Source of the DNA: Lutibacter sp. A80
GTDB lineage: Bacteria; Bacteroidota; Bacteroidia; Flavobacteriales; Flavobacteriaceae
Direction: 5' to 3'
DNA: 64,000 nt
Assembly (NCBI RefSeq): GCF_022429645.1
Contig: NZ_CP092480.1
Coordinates: 957,501 to 1,021,500, forward strand
Both the position numbers and the translations under genes were made by a program. Positions 52,914 to 62,481 of this stretch are shown here, piece after piece. The notes under the pieces were generated by a model. That model saw only the letters and a program-made list of their open reading frames with translations, was not told the origin of the DNA and did not search any database. Position 1 is the stretch's first letter, and every line of letters starts with the position of its first letter.

Positions 52914-54383
52914 ATGTATCCCCACAAACACAATTTATTATTTATTTTTATTGTTTTATTGAGCTTTCAAACTATTGAAGCAAAAAACACTGAAAATAAA
53001 TCTACCGACTTAAATAGTAAAAATACAACTACCGTATCAGACTTTAGTAACATACTAAATTCTCCAATAAGTACTTTTAGCCAAAGCAGTGAGCAACAAG
53101 CTGATGCTACTGAATATGAAGAGTATGATAACAATAAAAAATATACAAAAGGAGATATAGTATATTTTAATTGTATGGTATGGGAAAAATCAAATGGATC
53201 GGGTGCTGGAACTACTCCTGGAAAAAGCAATGGTGCTTGGAAATTTGTTGAATATTATAATGGAGGTGGATGTACTTTTTATAATGGAGTACCTGAATTT
53301 GACAGTTCTATAATTTATCAAATTGGTATGAGTGTATATTACAATTGTACTATTTGGACAAAAACAAACGGGTCTGGTGCTGGGACTACTCCTGGAAAAA
53401 GCAATGGTGCTTGGGAATTTGTTAATTATTATGATGGAGGTGATTGCAAATTCATTGATGGTGTACTTGAATTTGACAGTTCTATAATTTATCAAATTGG
53501 TATGAGTGTATATTACAATTGTACTATCTGGACAAAAACAAACGGGTCTGGTGCTGGGACTACTCCTGGAAAAAGCAATGGTGCTTGGGAATTTGTTAAT
53601 TATTATGATGGAGGTAATTGTACTTTTTATAATGGTGTACTTGAATTTGATCCAAGTATGATATATGAAAACTCTGGGTTTAAAGTATATTATAACGGTA
53701 AAATTTGGATAAGCAAAAAAAAGTTAGGTGCAGGTAATACTCCTACTGAAGGTGGTTGGGCCTGGGGAATAGTTGGAGAATATATTCCTGAAATTGATAC
53801 TGTAAAATATCATGAAGAAGCAGTATATCAACCTGAAACTGAGATATATTTTAATTGTACACTTTGGAAAAAAGTAGATAACTCACCTGCTGGAACTGCT
53901 CCAGGAGACAACAATGATGCTTGGGAATTTGTTGAATATTTTGAAAATAGTAATGAATGTACTTTTATAGATGGAGTTCCAGAATATGATGATACAATGA
54001 CCTACCTACCTGGAATGGAAGTTTATTATGATGGTAATGTATGGGTAAACAACACTACTAACCAAAAAATTTCTGGTGACACACCTAACTTTACTGATAG
54101 TGAGTGGAGTGCAAAAAATTCAAGTACGCTATCTGTAGCAGATGATATTCTAAAAGAAAATATTACATTGTATTACAATAGCAATAGGATTTATTACGAT
54201 TTTACTAAATTAGAAAACTCATCACAAATTGTTTGTTATGATGTAAAAGGAAGTATGATATTTTCGAAAGAAATAAATAATGAAAAAGATGTAATTGAAT
54301 TGCCTTCAATTCAACAAGGATTATATTTCTTACAAGTATTAAATAACAATGCAAAAACATTTAAAAAAATAATAGTTTTATAA
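52914..54383 (+). CDS. Secreted repeat protein with chitin-binding-like modules and a T9SS tail
   Basis: A 489-residue protein. Signal peptide MYPHKHNLLFIFIVLLSFQTIEA, a Ser/Thr/Asn-rich linker, then about six modules of some 58 residues with the pattern Y-x(3)-G-x(2)-VYYN-x(2)-IW-x(8)-G-x(2)-PG-x(5)-W, as in type-3 chitin-binding (CBM5/12) domains. The C-terminal 70 residues (SSQIVCYDVKGSMIFSKE..GLYFLQVLNNNAKTFKKIIVL) match a type IX secretion sorting domain, so it should be exported to the cell surface. No catalytic domain is present. Chitin or another polysaccharide is a likely ligand by inference. Confidence 0.8.
   Translation: MYPHKHNLLFIFIVLLSFQTIEAKNTENKSTDLNSKNTTTVSDFSNILNSPISTFSQSSEQQADATEYEEYDNNKKYTKGDIVYFNCMVWEKSNGSGAGTTPGKSNGAWKFVEYYNGGGCTFYNGVPEFDSSIIYQIGMSVYYNCTIWTKTNGSGAGTTPGKSNGAWEFVNYYDGGDCKFIDGVLEFDSSIIYQIGMSVYYNCTIWTKTNGSGAGTTPGKSNGAWEFVNYYDGGNCTFYNGVLEFDPSMIYENSGFKVYYNGKIWISKKKLGAGNTPTEGGWAWGIVGEYIPEIDTVKYHEEAVYQPETEIYFNCTLWKKVDNSPAGTAPGDNNDAWEFVEYFENSNECTFIDGVPEYDDTMTYLPGMEVYYDGNVWVNNTTNQKISGDTPNFTDSEWSAKNSSTLSVADDILKENITLYYNSNRIYYDFTKLENSSQIVCYDVKGSMIFSKEINNEKDVIELPSIQQGLYFLQVLNNNAKTFKKIIVL
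53295..53615 (+). repeat. Near-identical tandem duplication inside the repeat protein
   Basis: Bases 53295-53441 and 53469-53615 (147 bp each, period 174 bp, 58 codons) differ at one position only (TATTTGG versus TATCTGG). The other modules are clearly diverged. Confidence 0.9.
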
Positions 54384-54416
54384 TTTATAGCATTTAATTT
54401 ATAAAACTTTAGCATA

Positions 54417-54454
54417 AAAAAAGCTGTTTAGAAAGTATTCTAAACAGCTTTTTT
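54417..54454. terminator. Bidirectional terminator
   Basis: AAAAAAGCTGTTTAGAA pairs perfectly with TTCTAAACAGCTTTTTT, loop AGTA. It sits between the convergent repeat-protein and ackA genes. A near-identical stem follows glyA at 57937-57968. Confidence 0.88.
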
Positions 54455-54478
54455 ATGCACTTAATATAATTTTTAAAC

Positions 54479-55669
54479 CTACTTACTTAATAAGTTATAA
54501 GATTGTTTAGCAATCTCTAATTCTTCATTAGTTGGAATTATTAAAATCTTCACTTTAGAATTTTCTGAATGAATTTCAGTTAATACCTTTGGTTTAATAT
54601 CATTTTTTTGTTCATCAATTTCAATCCCAAAGAAATCCATATCTTCACAAACCATTTTTCTGGTTAAAATTGAATTTTCACCAACACCAGCAGTAAATAC
54701 AATAGCATCTACACCATTTAGAGCTGCAACATATTTACCAATGTATTGCTTAATTCTGTAAGCGCTCATATCTAATGCTAACTTACAATCTTCGTTACCT
54801 TTTGCTGCAAGTGCTTCAATATCTCTTAAATCGCTATAACCAGTTAAACCAGTCATACCACTATCTCTAAGCAGCATATTACTTACTTCTTCAATACTAT
54901 AGTCTAAATTATTTACTAAATGAAATATAATTGCTTGGTCAACATCTCCACTTCTACTTCCCATAATTAATCCTTCATTTGGTCCAAAACCTAGAGAAGT
55001 ATCAACACTTTTACCATCTTTTACAGCCGTAATACTACATCCACCACCTAAGTGAATAGTAATAATTTTAGAGCTATTTTTAAGCGCTAAATGTTCAATT
55101 GCTTTTTCAGTTACAAATTTATGACTTGTACCATGAAAACCATATCTACGAATTTTATTTACGTTTAATAATTTATTTGGTATTGCGTATTTATATGCTT
55201 TAATAGGCATTGTTTGATGAAAAGCTGTATCGAAAACAGCTATTTGTGTTGCTGAAGGAAACATAGATTCTGCTACTATTATACCTTCATAATTAGCTGG
55301 ATTATGTAAAGGAGCTAATGGAAATAACTCTTTTATCATTTCCTTTACTGTATCGTCTATTACAACTGTATCTGAAAAAGCAGCACCACCATGTACAACT
55401 CTATGTCCAACTGCTGCAATTTCTGAAGTAGACTTAATAACTCCAACTTCTTCATCTCTTAAAAAATTTACTACTTTTTCTAAACCAACTTCGTGATTAG
55501 GAATTTCACAAATTTTATCAATATTATGATCTTTAGATTTGTAGTGAATTTCAGGATTTGCCAATCCGATTCTTTCTACTAAACCTGAACAAATTACTTC
55601 TTCTTGAGGCATTTTAAATAATTGATATTTAATGGAAGAACTACCTGAATTAATTATTAAAACTTTCAT
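54479..55669 (-). CDS. ackA: Acetate kinase
   Basis: A 396-residue enzyme converting acetyl-phosphate + ADP to acetate + ATP. ASKHA-fold motifs are complete: VLIINSGSSSIKYQLF at the N-terminus, HRVVHGGAAF, FDTAFHQTMP, and the adenosine-binding TIHLGGGCSITAV. It is the second gene of the pta-ackA operon; its start overlaps the pta stop by one base. Confidence 0.96.
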   Translation of the reverse strand: MKVLIINSGSSSIKYQLFKMPQEEVICSGLVERIGLANPEIHYKSKDHNIDKICEIPNHEVGLEKVVNFLRDEEVGVIKSTSEIAAVGHRVVHGGAAFSDTVVIDDTVKEMIKELFPLAPLHNPANYEGIIVAESMFPSATQIAVFDTAFHQTMPIKAYKYAIPNKLLNVNKIRRYGFHGTSHKFVTEKAIEHLALKNSSKIITIHLGGGCSITAVKDGKSVDTSLGFGPNEGLIMGSRSGDVDQAIIFHLVNNLDYSIEEVSNMLLRDSGMTGLTGYSDLRDIEALAAKGNEDCKLALDMSAYRIKQYIGKYVAALNGVDAIVFTAGVGENSILTRKMVCEDMDFFGIEIDEQKNDIKPKVLTEIHSENSKVKILIIPTNEELEIAKQSYNLLSK

Positions 55670-57762
55670 TATAAACCTTGTGCTTGTATTGCTGTTAATA
55701 TTACCGTGTTAAATATATCGTCAATTGTACATCCTCTACTTAAATCGTTTACTGGTTTATTTAAACCTTGTAACATTGGACCAATTGCTAACGCTCCTGT
55801 TTCTCTTTGTACAGCTTTATATGTATTGTTTCCTGTATTTAAGTCTGGGAATATTAATACATTTGCTTGTCCTGCTACTTCAGAGTCTGGCATTTTACTT
55901 TTACCTACTGATGGATCAACTGCTGCATCGTATTGTATTGGACCTTCTACTTTTAAATCTGGACGTTTCGCTTTAACAATTTCTGTAGCTTCTCTTACAA
56001 TATCTACGTCTTCTCCTTTACCTGAAGCTCCTGAAGAATATGAAAGCATTGCTATTTTTGGTTCTATTCCAAAATTGATACTACTCTCTGCCGATGAAAT
56101 TGCAATTTCTGCTAACTGTTCTGAATTTGGGTTTGGATTAATTGCACAATCTCCAAATACTGAAACTCTGTCTTCTAAACACATAAAGAATACTGATGAT
56201 ACTACAGATACTCCTGGTTTTGTTTTTACAAATTGCAATGCTGGTAATATGGTATGTCCGGTTGTATGCGCTGCTCCAGAAACCATTCCATCTGCTAAAC
56301 CTTTATGCACCATCATAGTTCCAAAATAAGAAACATCGCCCATTAAATCTTCAGCCATTTTTATAGTTAATCCTTTATGCTTACGCAATTCAAATAAGGT
56401 AGTTGCAAAATCGTTAAAATATTCTGACTCTATTGGGTTAATTATGTTTAATTTATTAATATCAACTATTAAACCTAATCTTACAATAGCGCTTTCAATA
56501 GCTACTTTATCTCCTAATATTGTTAAATCTACAATATCAGTATCTAATAAACGTACTGCAGCTGCAATAATTCTATCGTCGTTACCTTCTGGCAATACAA
56601 TATGTTTACGTTGGGTTTTTGCACGTTTAACTAAATTATATTGGAACATTCTAGGAGTTGTACCTCCATTTACAAATGTTGCCATTTTTTCAGCCAATTG
56701 ATCAAACTCTACATATTTTTCGAAAGTATTTATTGACTGTGTAATTTTTGGTGTATTACCTGCATACATATGCGAACGCACAGAACCTATTTTATTTGCT
56801 GTACCAAAAGTACCTTGTTCAACAGATAAAATTGGAATAATTTGAGACAAACCTTCAATTAATTTTACAATTGGTTCTTCTGGTAAAATACCACCTGTTA
56901 ATACAATTCCGGCTATTGAAGGATAGTTAGATGAAATATTTGCCTGAAGTGCTCCTAATATAATATCTGCTCTATCACCAGGTGTAATAATTAAATTATC
57001 CTTTTTTAAATGCGTTAAATAATTTCTTAACTGCATTGCTCCTACTGTAAAACTATCTGTTTGATTATTTATGTGTTCTTCTCCAAATAATATTTTTGCA
57101 TCAATGGCAGTTGCAATTTCTTTAACTGTTGGATTATTTAATGAAGCTATTAAAGGAATTACACCTACAAAAATATCCTTAGGTAAATTATTTTTTAATT
57201 CAATTTTTGTTTTTTCAATATTATTTTCTTGAACTTTATTTGCTATTACAGCTAGTACTTCAACTTCCCTTTCTTTAAAAGAATCGTATGCTAAATGTAA
57301 ACCTTCTGTAAAGTCGCTTAAAGATTTACCTATACCACTTGAAACAATTATTGCTGGGATCCCTAAGTTTTTTGCAATTTCAATATTTGCATCTAGTTCT
57401 ATAGCACTTCCTTCTCCAGAAAAATCTGAACCTTCAACTAATACAAAATCGTTTTTTTCTTCTAAGGCCTTGTATTTTTCAATAATGGTATCAATAATCT
57501 CTCCTTCTTTCCCTTTATTACGCATACTTATAAATTCTTTACGCGTACAAGCATAAGCTTCTTTTGGGTCTATACCTAATTGGAAATGAGAAATAATTGT
57601 ACTGATATGATTGTCGTTTTTGCCTTTTTTCACATCATCAATAATTGGCCTAAAATACCCTACTTTAGCAGTTTTACCAAGTAACATACTCATGAGGCCT
57701 AGAGCAACAATTGACTTGCCGGTATTGGCCTCACTTGTTGCTATATATATAGCTTTATTCAT
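55669..57762 (-). CDS. pta: Phosphate acetyltransferase, long form
   Basis: A 697-residue enzyme making acetyl-phosphate from acetyl-CoA. Long E. coli-type layout: an N-terminal P-loop domain (IATSEANTGKSIVALGL), a middle DRTGG domain (about 210-330) and the C-terminal catalytic PTA domain (VLPEGNDDRIIAAAVRLL; MLSYSSGASGKGEDVDIVREA; NVLIFPDLNTGNNTYKAVQR). I use the ATG at 57762, because the -7 box at 57779-57786 lies between it and the earlier in-frame ATG at 57843. Confidence 0.95.
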   Translation of the reverse strand: MNKAIYIATSEANTGKSIVALGLMSMLLGKTAKVGYFRPIIDDVKKGKNDNHISTIISHFQLGIDPKEAYACTRKEFISMRNKGKEGEIIDTIIEKYKALEEKNDFVLVEGSDFSGEGSAIELDANIEIAKNLGIPAIIVSSGIGKSLSDFTEGLHLAYDSFKEREVEVLAVIANKVQENNIEKTKIELKNNLPKDIFVGVIPLIASLNNPTVKEIATAIDAKILFGEEHINNQTDSFTVGAMQLRNYLTHLKKDNLIITPGDRADIILGALQANISSNYPSIAGIVLTGGILPEEPIVKLIEGLSQIIPILSVEQGTFGTANKIGSVRSHMYAGNTPKITQSINTFEKYVEFDQLAEKMATFVNGGTTPRMFQYNLVKRAKTQRKHIVLPEGNDDRIIAAAVRLLDTDIVDLTILGDKVAIESAIVRLGLIVDINKLNIINPIESEYFNDFATTLFELRKHKGLTIKMAEDLMGDVSYFGTMMVHKGLADGMVSGAAHTTGHTILPALQFVKTKPGVSVVSSVFFMCLEDRVSVFGDCAINPNPNSEQLAEIAISSAESSINFGIEPKIAMLSYSSGASGKGEDVDIVREATEIVKAKRPDLKVEGPIQYDAAVDPSVGKSKMPDSEVAGQANVLIFPDLNTGNNTYKAVQRETGALAIGPMLQGLNKPVNDLSRGCTIDDIFNTVILTAIQAQGL

Positions 57763-57778
57763 TATAAAAATTTTGTTA

Positions 57779-57786
57779 CAAAGATA
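57779..57786 (-). promoter_or_regulatory. -7 box of the pta-ackA operon
   Basis: TATCTTTG on the minus strand, 16 nt before the pta ATG at 57762. Confidence 0.5.
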
Positions 57787-57936
57787 CTTTATAACAATTG
57801 GTTTACCAGTTAATTTTAAAAAAAATTTAGTGACATTTGTCACGTTATTTTAAAAAAATATTGTTAGATAAACGATTTTAATGAAACTATAAATTTAATA
57901 CTCCAAAATTCACGATTTAAAATTAGTAGTATAAAA

Positions 57937-57968
57937 AAAGACTGTTTAGAAAATTCTAAACAGTCTTT
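57937..57968 (-). terminator. Terminator of glyA
   Basis: AAAGACTGTTTAGA pairs perfectly with TCTAAACAGTCTTT, loop AAAT. Confidence 0.85.
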
Positions 57969-57990
57969 TAAATTTTTTATAAATTATAAA

Positions 57991-59265
57991 TTACCAAGAA
58001 AATATTGGTCTATCCGACATCAATTCATTTACTTTTTCTGCAATATTTTCTAAAATTGTTTCATCTGAATGGTTTTGAATTACTTCATCAATTAAATCAA
58101 CAATAGTTTTCATATCATCTTCTTTTAATCCACGTGTAGTTATTGCTGCAGTTCCTATTCTAATTCCTGATGTTACAAATGGAGATTTGTCATCAAAAGG
58201 AACCATATTTTTATTTACAGTAATATCTGCTTTTGTTAATGCATTTTCTGCATCTTTACCACTAATATCTTTATTTCTTAAGTCAATTAGCATACAATGA
58301 TTATCTGTTCCTCCTGAAATAATTTCATATCCTTTAGCTACAAAATTTACTGCCATTGCTGCTGCATTCTTTTTCACTTGAATTTGATAATGTAAAAACT
58401 CATCGGATAAAGCTTCTCCAAAAGCTACTGCTTTTGCTGCAATTACATGTTCTAATGGTCCTCCTTGATTTCCTGGAAAAACTGAAGAATTAATTAAAGT
58501 AGACATCATTTTTAATTTTCCACTTTTTAATTTTTGACCAAATGGGTTTTCAAAATCTTTTCCAATCATAATCATACCACCTCTTGGTCCACGTAATGTT
58601 TTATGTGTTGTAGTAGTTACAATATGACAATGAGGAATAGGATCATTTAAAATTCCTTTAGCAATTAAACCTGCAGGATGTGAAATATCTGCCATTAAAA
58701 TCGCTCCAACTTCATCGGCAATTTCTCTAAATTTTTTAAAATCTATATCTCTAGAATAAGCAGAAGCACCAGCAATAATTAATTTTGGTTTATGTTCTTT
58801 TGCTTGTTTTTCTAAATGGCTATAATCTATTGTACCCGTTGCTTTATCTACACCGTAAAAAACAGGATTGTATAATTTACCAGAAAAATTTACTGGAGAA
58901 CCGTGTGTTAAATGTCCACCGTGTGATAAATCGAATCCTAAAATTGTGTCTCCAGGTTTTAAACAAGCTGCATAAACAGCTGTATTAGCCTGAGATCCAG
59001 AATGTGGTTGTACATTTACATATTCTGCCCCGAACAATTCTTTTGCTCTATCTATGGCAATTTGCTCAACAACATCTACAACTTCACAACCACCATAATA
59101 ACGTTTATTAGGGTATCCTTCAGCATATTTATTAGTTAAAATTGAACCTTGAGCCTCCATAACTTGCTCACTTACAAAGTTTTCTGAAGCAATTAATTCT
59201 AATCCGTTAGTTTGTCTTACTCTTTCGTCTTCTATTAAATCGAAAATAATTTGGTCACGTTGCAT
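57991..59265 (-). CDS. glyA: Serine hydroxymethyltransferase
   Basis: A 424-residue PLP enzyme moving a one-carbon unit from serine to tetrahydrofolate. The family start is [51 protein letters not shown] and the PLP lysine in [17 protein letters not shown] are intact. Cytosolic, full length, single-gene unit. Confidence 0.96.
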   Translation of the reverse strand: MQRDQIIFDLIEDERVRQTNGLELIASENFVSEQVMEAQGSILTNKYAEGYPNKRYYGGCEVVDVVEQIAIDRAKELFGAEYVNVQPHSGSQANTAVYAACLKPGDTILGFDLSHGGHLTHGSPVNFSGKLYNPVFYGVDKATGTIDYSHLEKQAKEHKPKLIIAGASAYSRDIDFKKFREIADEVGAILMADISHPAGLIAKGILNDPIPHCHIVTTTTHKTLRGPRGGMIMIGKDFENPFGQKLKSGKLKMMSTLINSSVFPGNQGGPLEHVIAAKAVAFGEALSDEFLHYQIQVKKNAAAMAVNFVAKGYEIISGGTDNHCMLIDLRNKDISGKDAENALTKADITVNKNMVPFDDKSPFVTSGIRIGTAAITTRGLKEDDMKTIVDLIDEVIQNHSDETILENIAEKVNELMSDRPIFSW

Positions 59266-59297
59266 GCGCTATACTTGTTTAAAAGTTAAATTAATCG

Positions 59298-59305
59298 CAA
59301 AAATA
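59298..59305 (-). promoter_or_regulatory. -7 box of glyA
   Basis: TATTTTTG on the minus strand, 32 nt before the ATG at 59265. Confidence 0.45.
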
Positions 59306-59337
59306 GTAATTTCATTTTTCTTTTAAGTAGAAACATA

Positions 59338-59345
59338 TATATTTG
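59338..59345 (+). promoter_or_regulatory. -7 box of the fumarylacetoacetase gene
   Basis: TATATTTG, 39 nt before the ATG at 59385; divergent to the glyA box. Confidence 0.45.
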
Positions 59346-59384
59346 ATAAGAAAATTTAATTAAACTATACATAAATATATAAAT

Positions 59385-60668
59385 ATGGAAATAATTGCCA
59401 ACAATCAAAACAGAAAAACTTGGTTACCAGTTGTTGAGGGATGTGATTTTCCAATTCAAAATATCCCTTTTGGGGTTTTTATTACAAAAGATGATATTAT
59501 TACAATTGGTACTAGAATAGGTGAATATGCTATTGATTTAGGCGCATTTCATCAGTTAGGATATTTTAATGGAATCCCTTTAACGGATGACATTTTTATG
59601 CAAGATTCTTTAAACGATTTTATTGCAGATGGTAGAAAAACTTGGCGTTTAGTAAGAAATAGAATTGCTGAAGTTTTTGATGCTAAAAATTCAAGTTTAC
59701 GTGATAATAAAAAACATAGAGATGTAATAATCTTTGACGTTAACGAAGTTGAAATGTTAATGCCAATTGATGTTGGTGATTATACAGATTTTTATTCTAG
59801 TAAAGAACATGCTACAAATGTTGGAAAAATATTTAAAAGAAAAGACGAAGCTTTAATACCAAATTGGCTTCATATACCTGTTGGTTATCACGGGCGTTCT
59901 TCATCAGTTGTAGTTTCTGGAACTAATATAAGAAGACCTTACGGGCAAACATTATTAGACAATGCGTCAACTCCTGAATTTGGACCTTCTAAAAAATTAG
60001 ATATGGAACTTGAAATTGCGTTTATTACAACTTCTGCTAACGATTTAGGTAAACCTATTAATATTAATGAAGCCGAAGAAAATATTTTTGGAATGGTATT
60101 ACTAAACGATTGGAGTGCGCGCGATATTCAAACTTGGGAAAACGCTCCTTTAGGACCATTTTTATCTAAAAACTTTGCTTCAACAATTTCACCTTGGATT
60201 GTTACTTTAGACGCTTTAGAACCATTTAGATGCGAAAGTCCAAAACAAGAAATTGAACCTTTGCCTTATTTACAACCTAAAAACACAAACAATAGCTTTG
60301 ATATAAAATTAGAAGTAACGATAGAAACTGAAAATGGCGATTTAAATACTTTAACCAACTCTAATTTTAAATATTTATACTGGACAATGGCGCAACAATT
60401 AGCGCATCATACCATAAATGGCTGTAATGTTAGAGCTGGTGATTTAATGGGTAGTGGAACAATTTCTGGGCCTACAGAAGACAGTTTTGGTTCTTTATTA
60501 GAACTTACTTGGGGCGGAGAAAAACCTATTACTTTAAAAGATGGAACTACACGCACATATTTAAACAATGGCGATAATTTAATTTTACGTGGTTATTGTG
60601 AAAATAAAAAAGGTAGAATTGGTTTTGGAAAATGTACAGGTAAAATTTTACCTCCAATTAAACTTTAA
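59385..60668 (+). CDS. fahA: Fumarylacetoacetase
   Basis: A 427-residue hydrolase, last step of tyrosine breakdown (fumarylacetoacetate to fumarate + acetoacetate). SH3-like N-terminal domain (FPIQNIPFGVF), catalytic domain with metal and His motifs (YTDFYSSKEHATNVG, PVGYHGRSSSVVVSG, DMELEIAFI, LLNDWSARDIQTWE) and GDLMGSGTISGP. No other tyrosine-degradation gene adjoins it, but its fumarate product joins the TCA cycle served by the nearby fumarases. Confidence 0.95.
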   Translation: MEIIANNQNRKTWLPVVEGCDFPIQNIPFGVFITKDDIITIGTRIGEYAIDLGAFHQLGYFNGIPLTDDIFMQDSLNDFIADGRKTWRLVRNRIAEVFDAKNSSLRDNKKHRDVIIFDVNEVEMLMPIDVGDYTDFYSSKEHATNVGKIFKRKDEALIPNWLHIPVGYHGRSSSVVVSGTNIRRPYGQTLLDNASTPEFGPSKKLDMELEIAFITTSANDLGKPININEAEENIFGMVLLNDWSARDIQTWENAPLGPFLSKNFASTISPWIVTLDALEPFRCESPKQEIEPLPYLQPKNTNNSFDIKLEVTIETENGDLNTLTNSNFKYLYWTMAQQLAHHTINGCNVRAGDLMGSGTISGPTEDSFGSLLELTWGGEKPITLKDGTTRTYLNNGDNLILRGYCENKKGRIGFGKCTGKILPPIKL

Positions 60669-60686
60669 ATAATTATAGTTTAAATT

Positions 60687-60722
60687 AATAAACCTCTAAA
60701 ACATTTTTTTAGAGGTTTATTA
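60687..60722 (+). terminator. Terminator of the fumarylacetoacetase gene
   Basis: AATAAACCTCTAAA pairs with TTTAGAGGTTTATT around a T-rich 7-nt loop. Confidence 0.8.
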
Positions 60723-60775
60723 TATATTGGCATCACTATTGAATTGTCAATTTTACATATAAATAAATTTACTTT

Positions 60776-61942
60776 ATGATTAAAAAATTACTCTTAATTT
60801 TTATAGCTATTGCTACAGTTTCTTGCTCTAGCATAAAAAAAACGCAAAAAGCTATCAATTATGGAAATTATGATGATGCCATAGCTATTTCATTAAAAAA
60901 TTTAAAAAATAATAAAACAAAAAAAAGCAATCAAGAATATGTTTTATTGTTAGAAGAAGCATATAAAAAGGCTACAATTAAAGATTTAGAATATATTTCA
61001 TTTTTAAAAAAAGATGGTAATCCTGCTAATTTAGAAGAAATATATACCACATATTTAAACCTAAAAAACAGACAAGAACAAATTAAACCATTACTTCCAT
61101 TAACTGTACTTTCTGAAAAAAGAAATGCTGAAATTTCATTAACAGATTATACTGATGCAATTTTAAATGCAAAAAATAACTTGTCTGAACACATATACAC
61201 AAACGCAAAACAATTAATTACGAATGCTCGTAATAAAATGGATTATAGAGTTGCTTTTAATAATTTAAATTATTTAAACGAGTTAAACCCTAACTACAAA
61301 ACAACAAACAATTTAATTGAAGAAGCCCATATAAAAGGGACAGATTATATTTATGTTGCACTTAAAAATAAAACCAAACAAGTTATACCTAAAAATTTAG
61401 AAGCAGACTTATTAAACTTTGACACTTACCAATTAAATAATTTATGGACTGTTTTTAATACAAAAAATTACCCAGAATTAGAATACGACTATGAAATGGA
61501 AATTATTTTTAGGGACATTAATATTTCTCCAGAACAAATTCATGAAAAAGAAATATTTAAAAGTAAACAAATTATTGATGGCTGGAAATATGAAAAAGAT
61601 AGCTTAGGAAAAAATATTAAAGTAGACGTTTATAAAACAATTACATGTACTGTTAAAGAAATAGAACAATATAAAACGGTTCAAGTAACTGGTATCGTTA
61701 ATTATTTTGATTTAAACACAAAACAATTAATTGATAGTTATCCTTTAACAAGCCAGTTTATTTTTGAAAATAAATACGGTACTTACAAAGGAAATAAAAG
61801 CGCTTTAGATAAAAAATATTTAGACTTAATAGCTAACAAATATGTTCCATTTCCAAGCAATGAACAAATGATATTTGACTGTGGTGAAGACTTAAAAAAT
61901 AAAATTAAAGATATTGTTATAACCAATAAATTCACCCCTTAA
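60776..61942 (+). CDS. Lipoprotein with helical repeats
   Basis: A 388-residue protein with lipoprotein signal MIKKLLLIFIAIATVSC (Cys17) followed by SSIKKTQKAINYGNYDDAI. The N-terminal 200 residues are TPR-like helices; the C-terminal part is beta-rich. Similar proteins are common in flavobacteria without known function. Its end overlaps the convergent ytxJ gene by 4 bp. Confidence 0.72.
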   Translation: MIKKLLLIFIAIATVSCSSIKKTQKAINYGNYDDAIAISLKNLKNNKTKKSNQEYVLLLEEAYKKATIKDLEYISFLKKDGNPANLEEIYTTYLNLKNRQEQIKPLLPLTVLSEKRNAEISLTDYTDAILNAKNNLSEHIYTNAKQLITNARNKMDYRVAFNNLNYLNELNPNYKTTNNLIEEAHIKGTDYIYVALKNKTKQVIPKNLEADLLNFDTYQLNNLWTVFNTKNYPELEYDYEMEIIFRDINISPEQIHEKEIFKSKQIIDGWKYEKDSLGKNIKVDVYKTITCTVKEIEQYKTVQVTGIVNYFDLNTKQLIDSYPLTSQFIFENKYGTYKGNKSALDKKYLDLIANKYVPFPSNEQMIFDCGEDLKNKIKDIVITNKFTP

Positions 61943-62313
61943 ATCTCATTAATTGCTTTTGAAATAATATCATAATGTGATGCATGGTTCACCACTACCC
62001 CATCTTTTAAAAAAATAGCTTGTGGCGATTGATGATCCACATTAAATTTCTGTGCAATCTCGTTTGAAATAGTTCTATATTTTAATAAATCTAAATAATA
62101 AAAAGCAACCGTATCTGATGTAGTATCCATAGACTTTTCAAATTTAGAAAGCACTCCACTACTTATTCCACAACGTGTACTGTGTTTAAAAATTATTACC
62201 AATTTATCTTTAGATAATTCAACAATTTCCTTTAGTTGACTCGTTTCTGTAAGAGGAATCCAGTTAAAATTATTTTTATTATTTGATTCAAAAATACCAC
62301 CTAAAATTCCCAT
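61939..62313 (-). CDS. ytxJ: Bacillithiol-linked monothiol redox protein YtxJ
   Basis: A 124-residue thioredoxin-fold protein with a single active-site Cys in IIFKHSTRCGISSGVLSKF, and a cis-Pro region at VDHQSPQAIFLKDGVVV. This is the YtxJ (monothiol bacilliredoxin) family, thought to remove bacillithiol from proteins. It fits with bshB1 in the same window. Confidence 0.88.
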   Translation of the reverse strand: MGILGGIFESNNKNNFNWIPLTETSQLKEIVELSKDKLVIIFKHSTRCGISSGVLSKFEKSMDTTSDTVAFYYLDLLKYRTISNEIAQKFNVDHQSPQAIFLKDGVVVNHASHYDIISKAINEI

Positions 62314-62481
62314 ATTTTTTTATTTTTCACTACCTTTAATAAGGCGTTTAATTAGTTTTAAAAATAGACAAATTGTCGTTAAACCCCTTAAAAACAAGAC
62401 AAAATGACCTTTTTAAAGCTTTCATCTCAATTGGACTATTTTTTGAAACTACAAATATAAATACAAAAAATATAAAACGTT

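Noticed and set aside
57763-57843. N-terminal extension of Pta
   Set aside because: A -7 box lies inside it, and the family starts at MNKAIYIATSEANTGKS.
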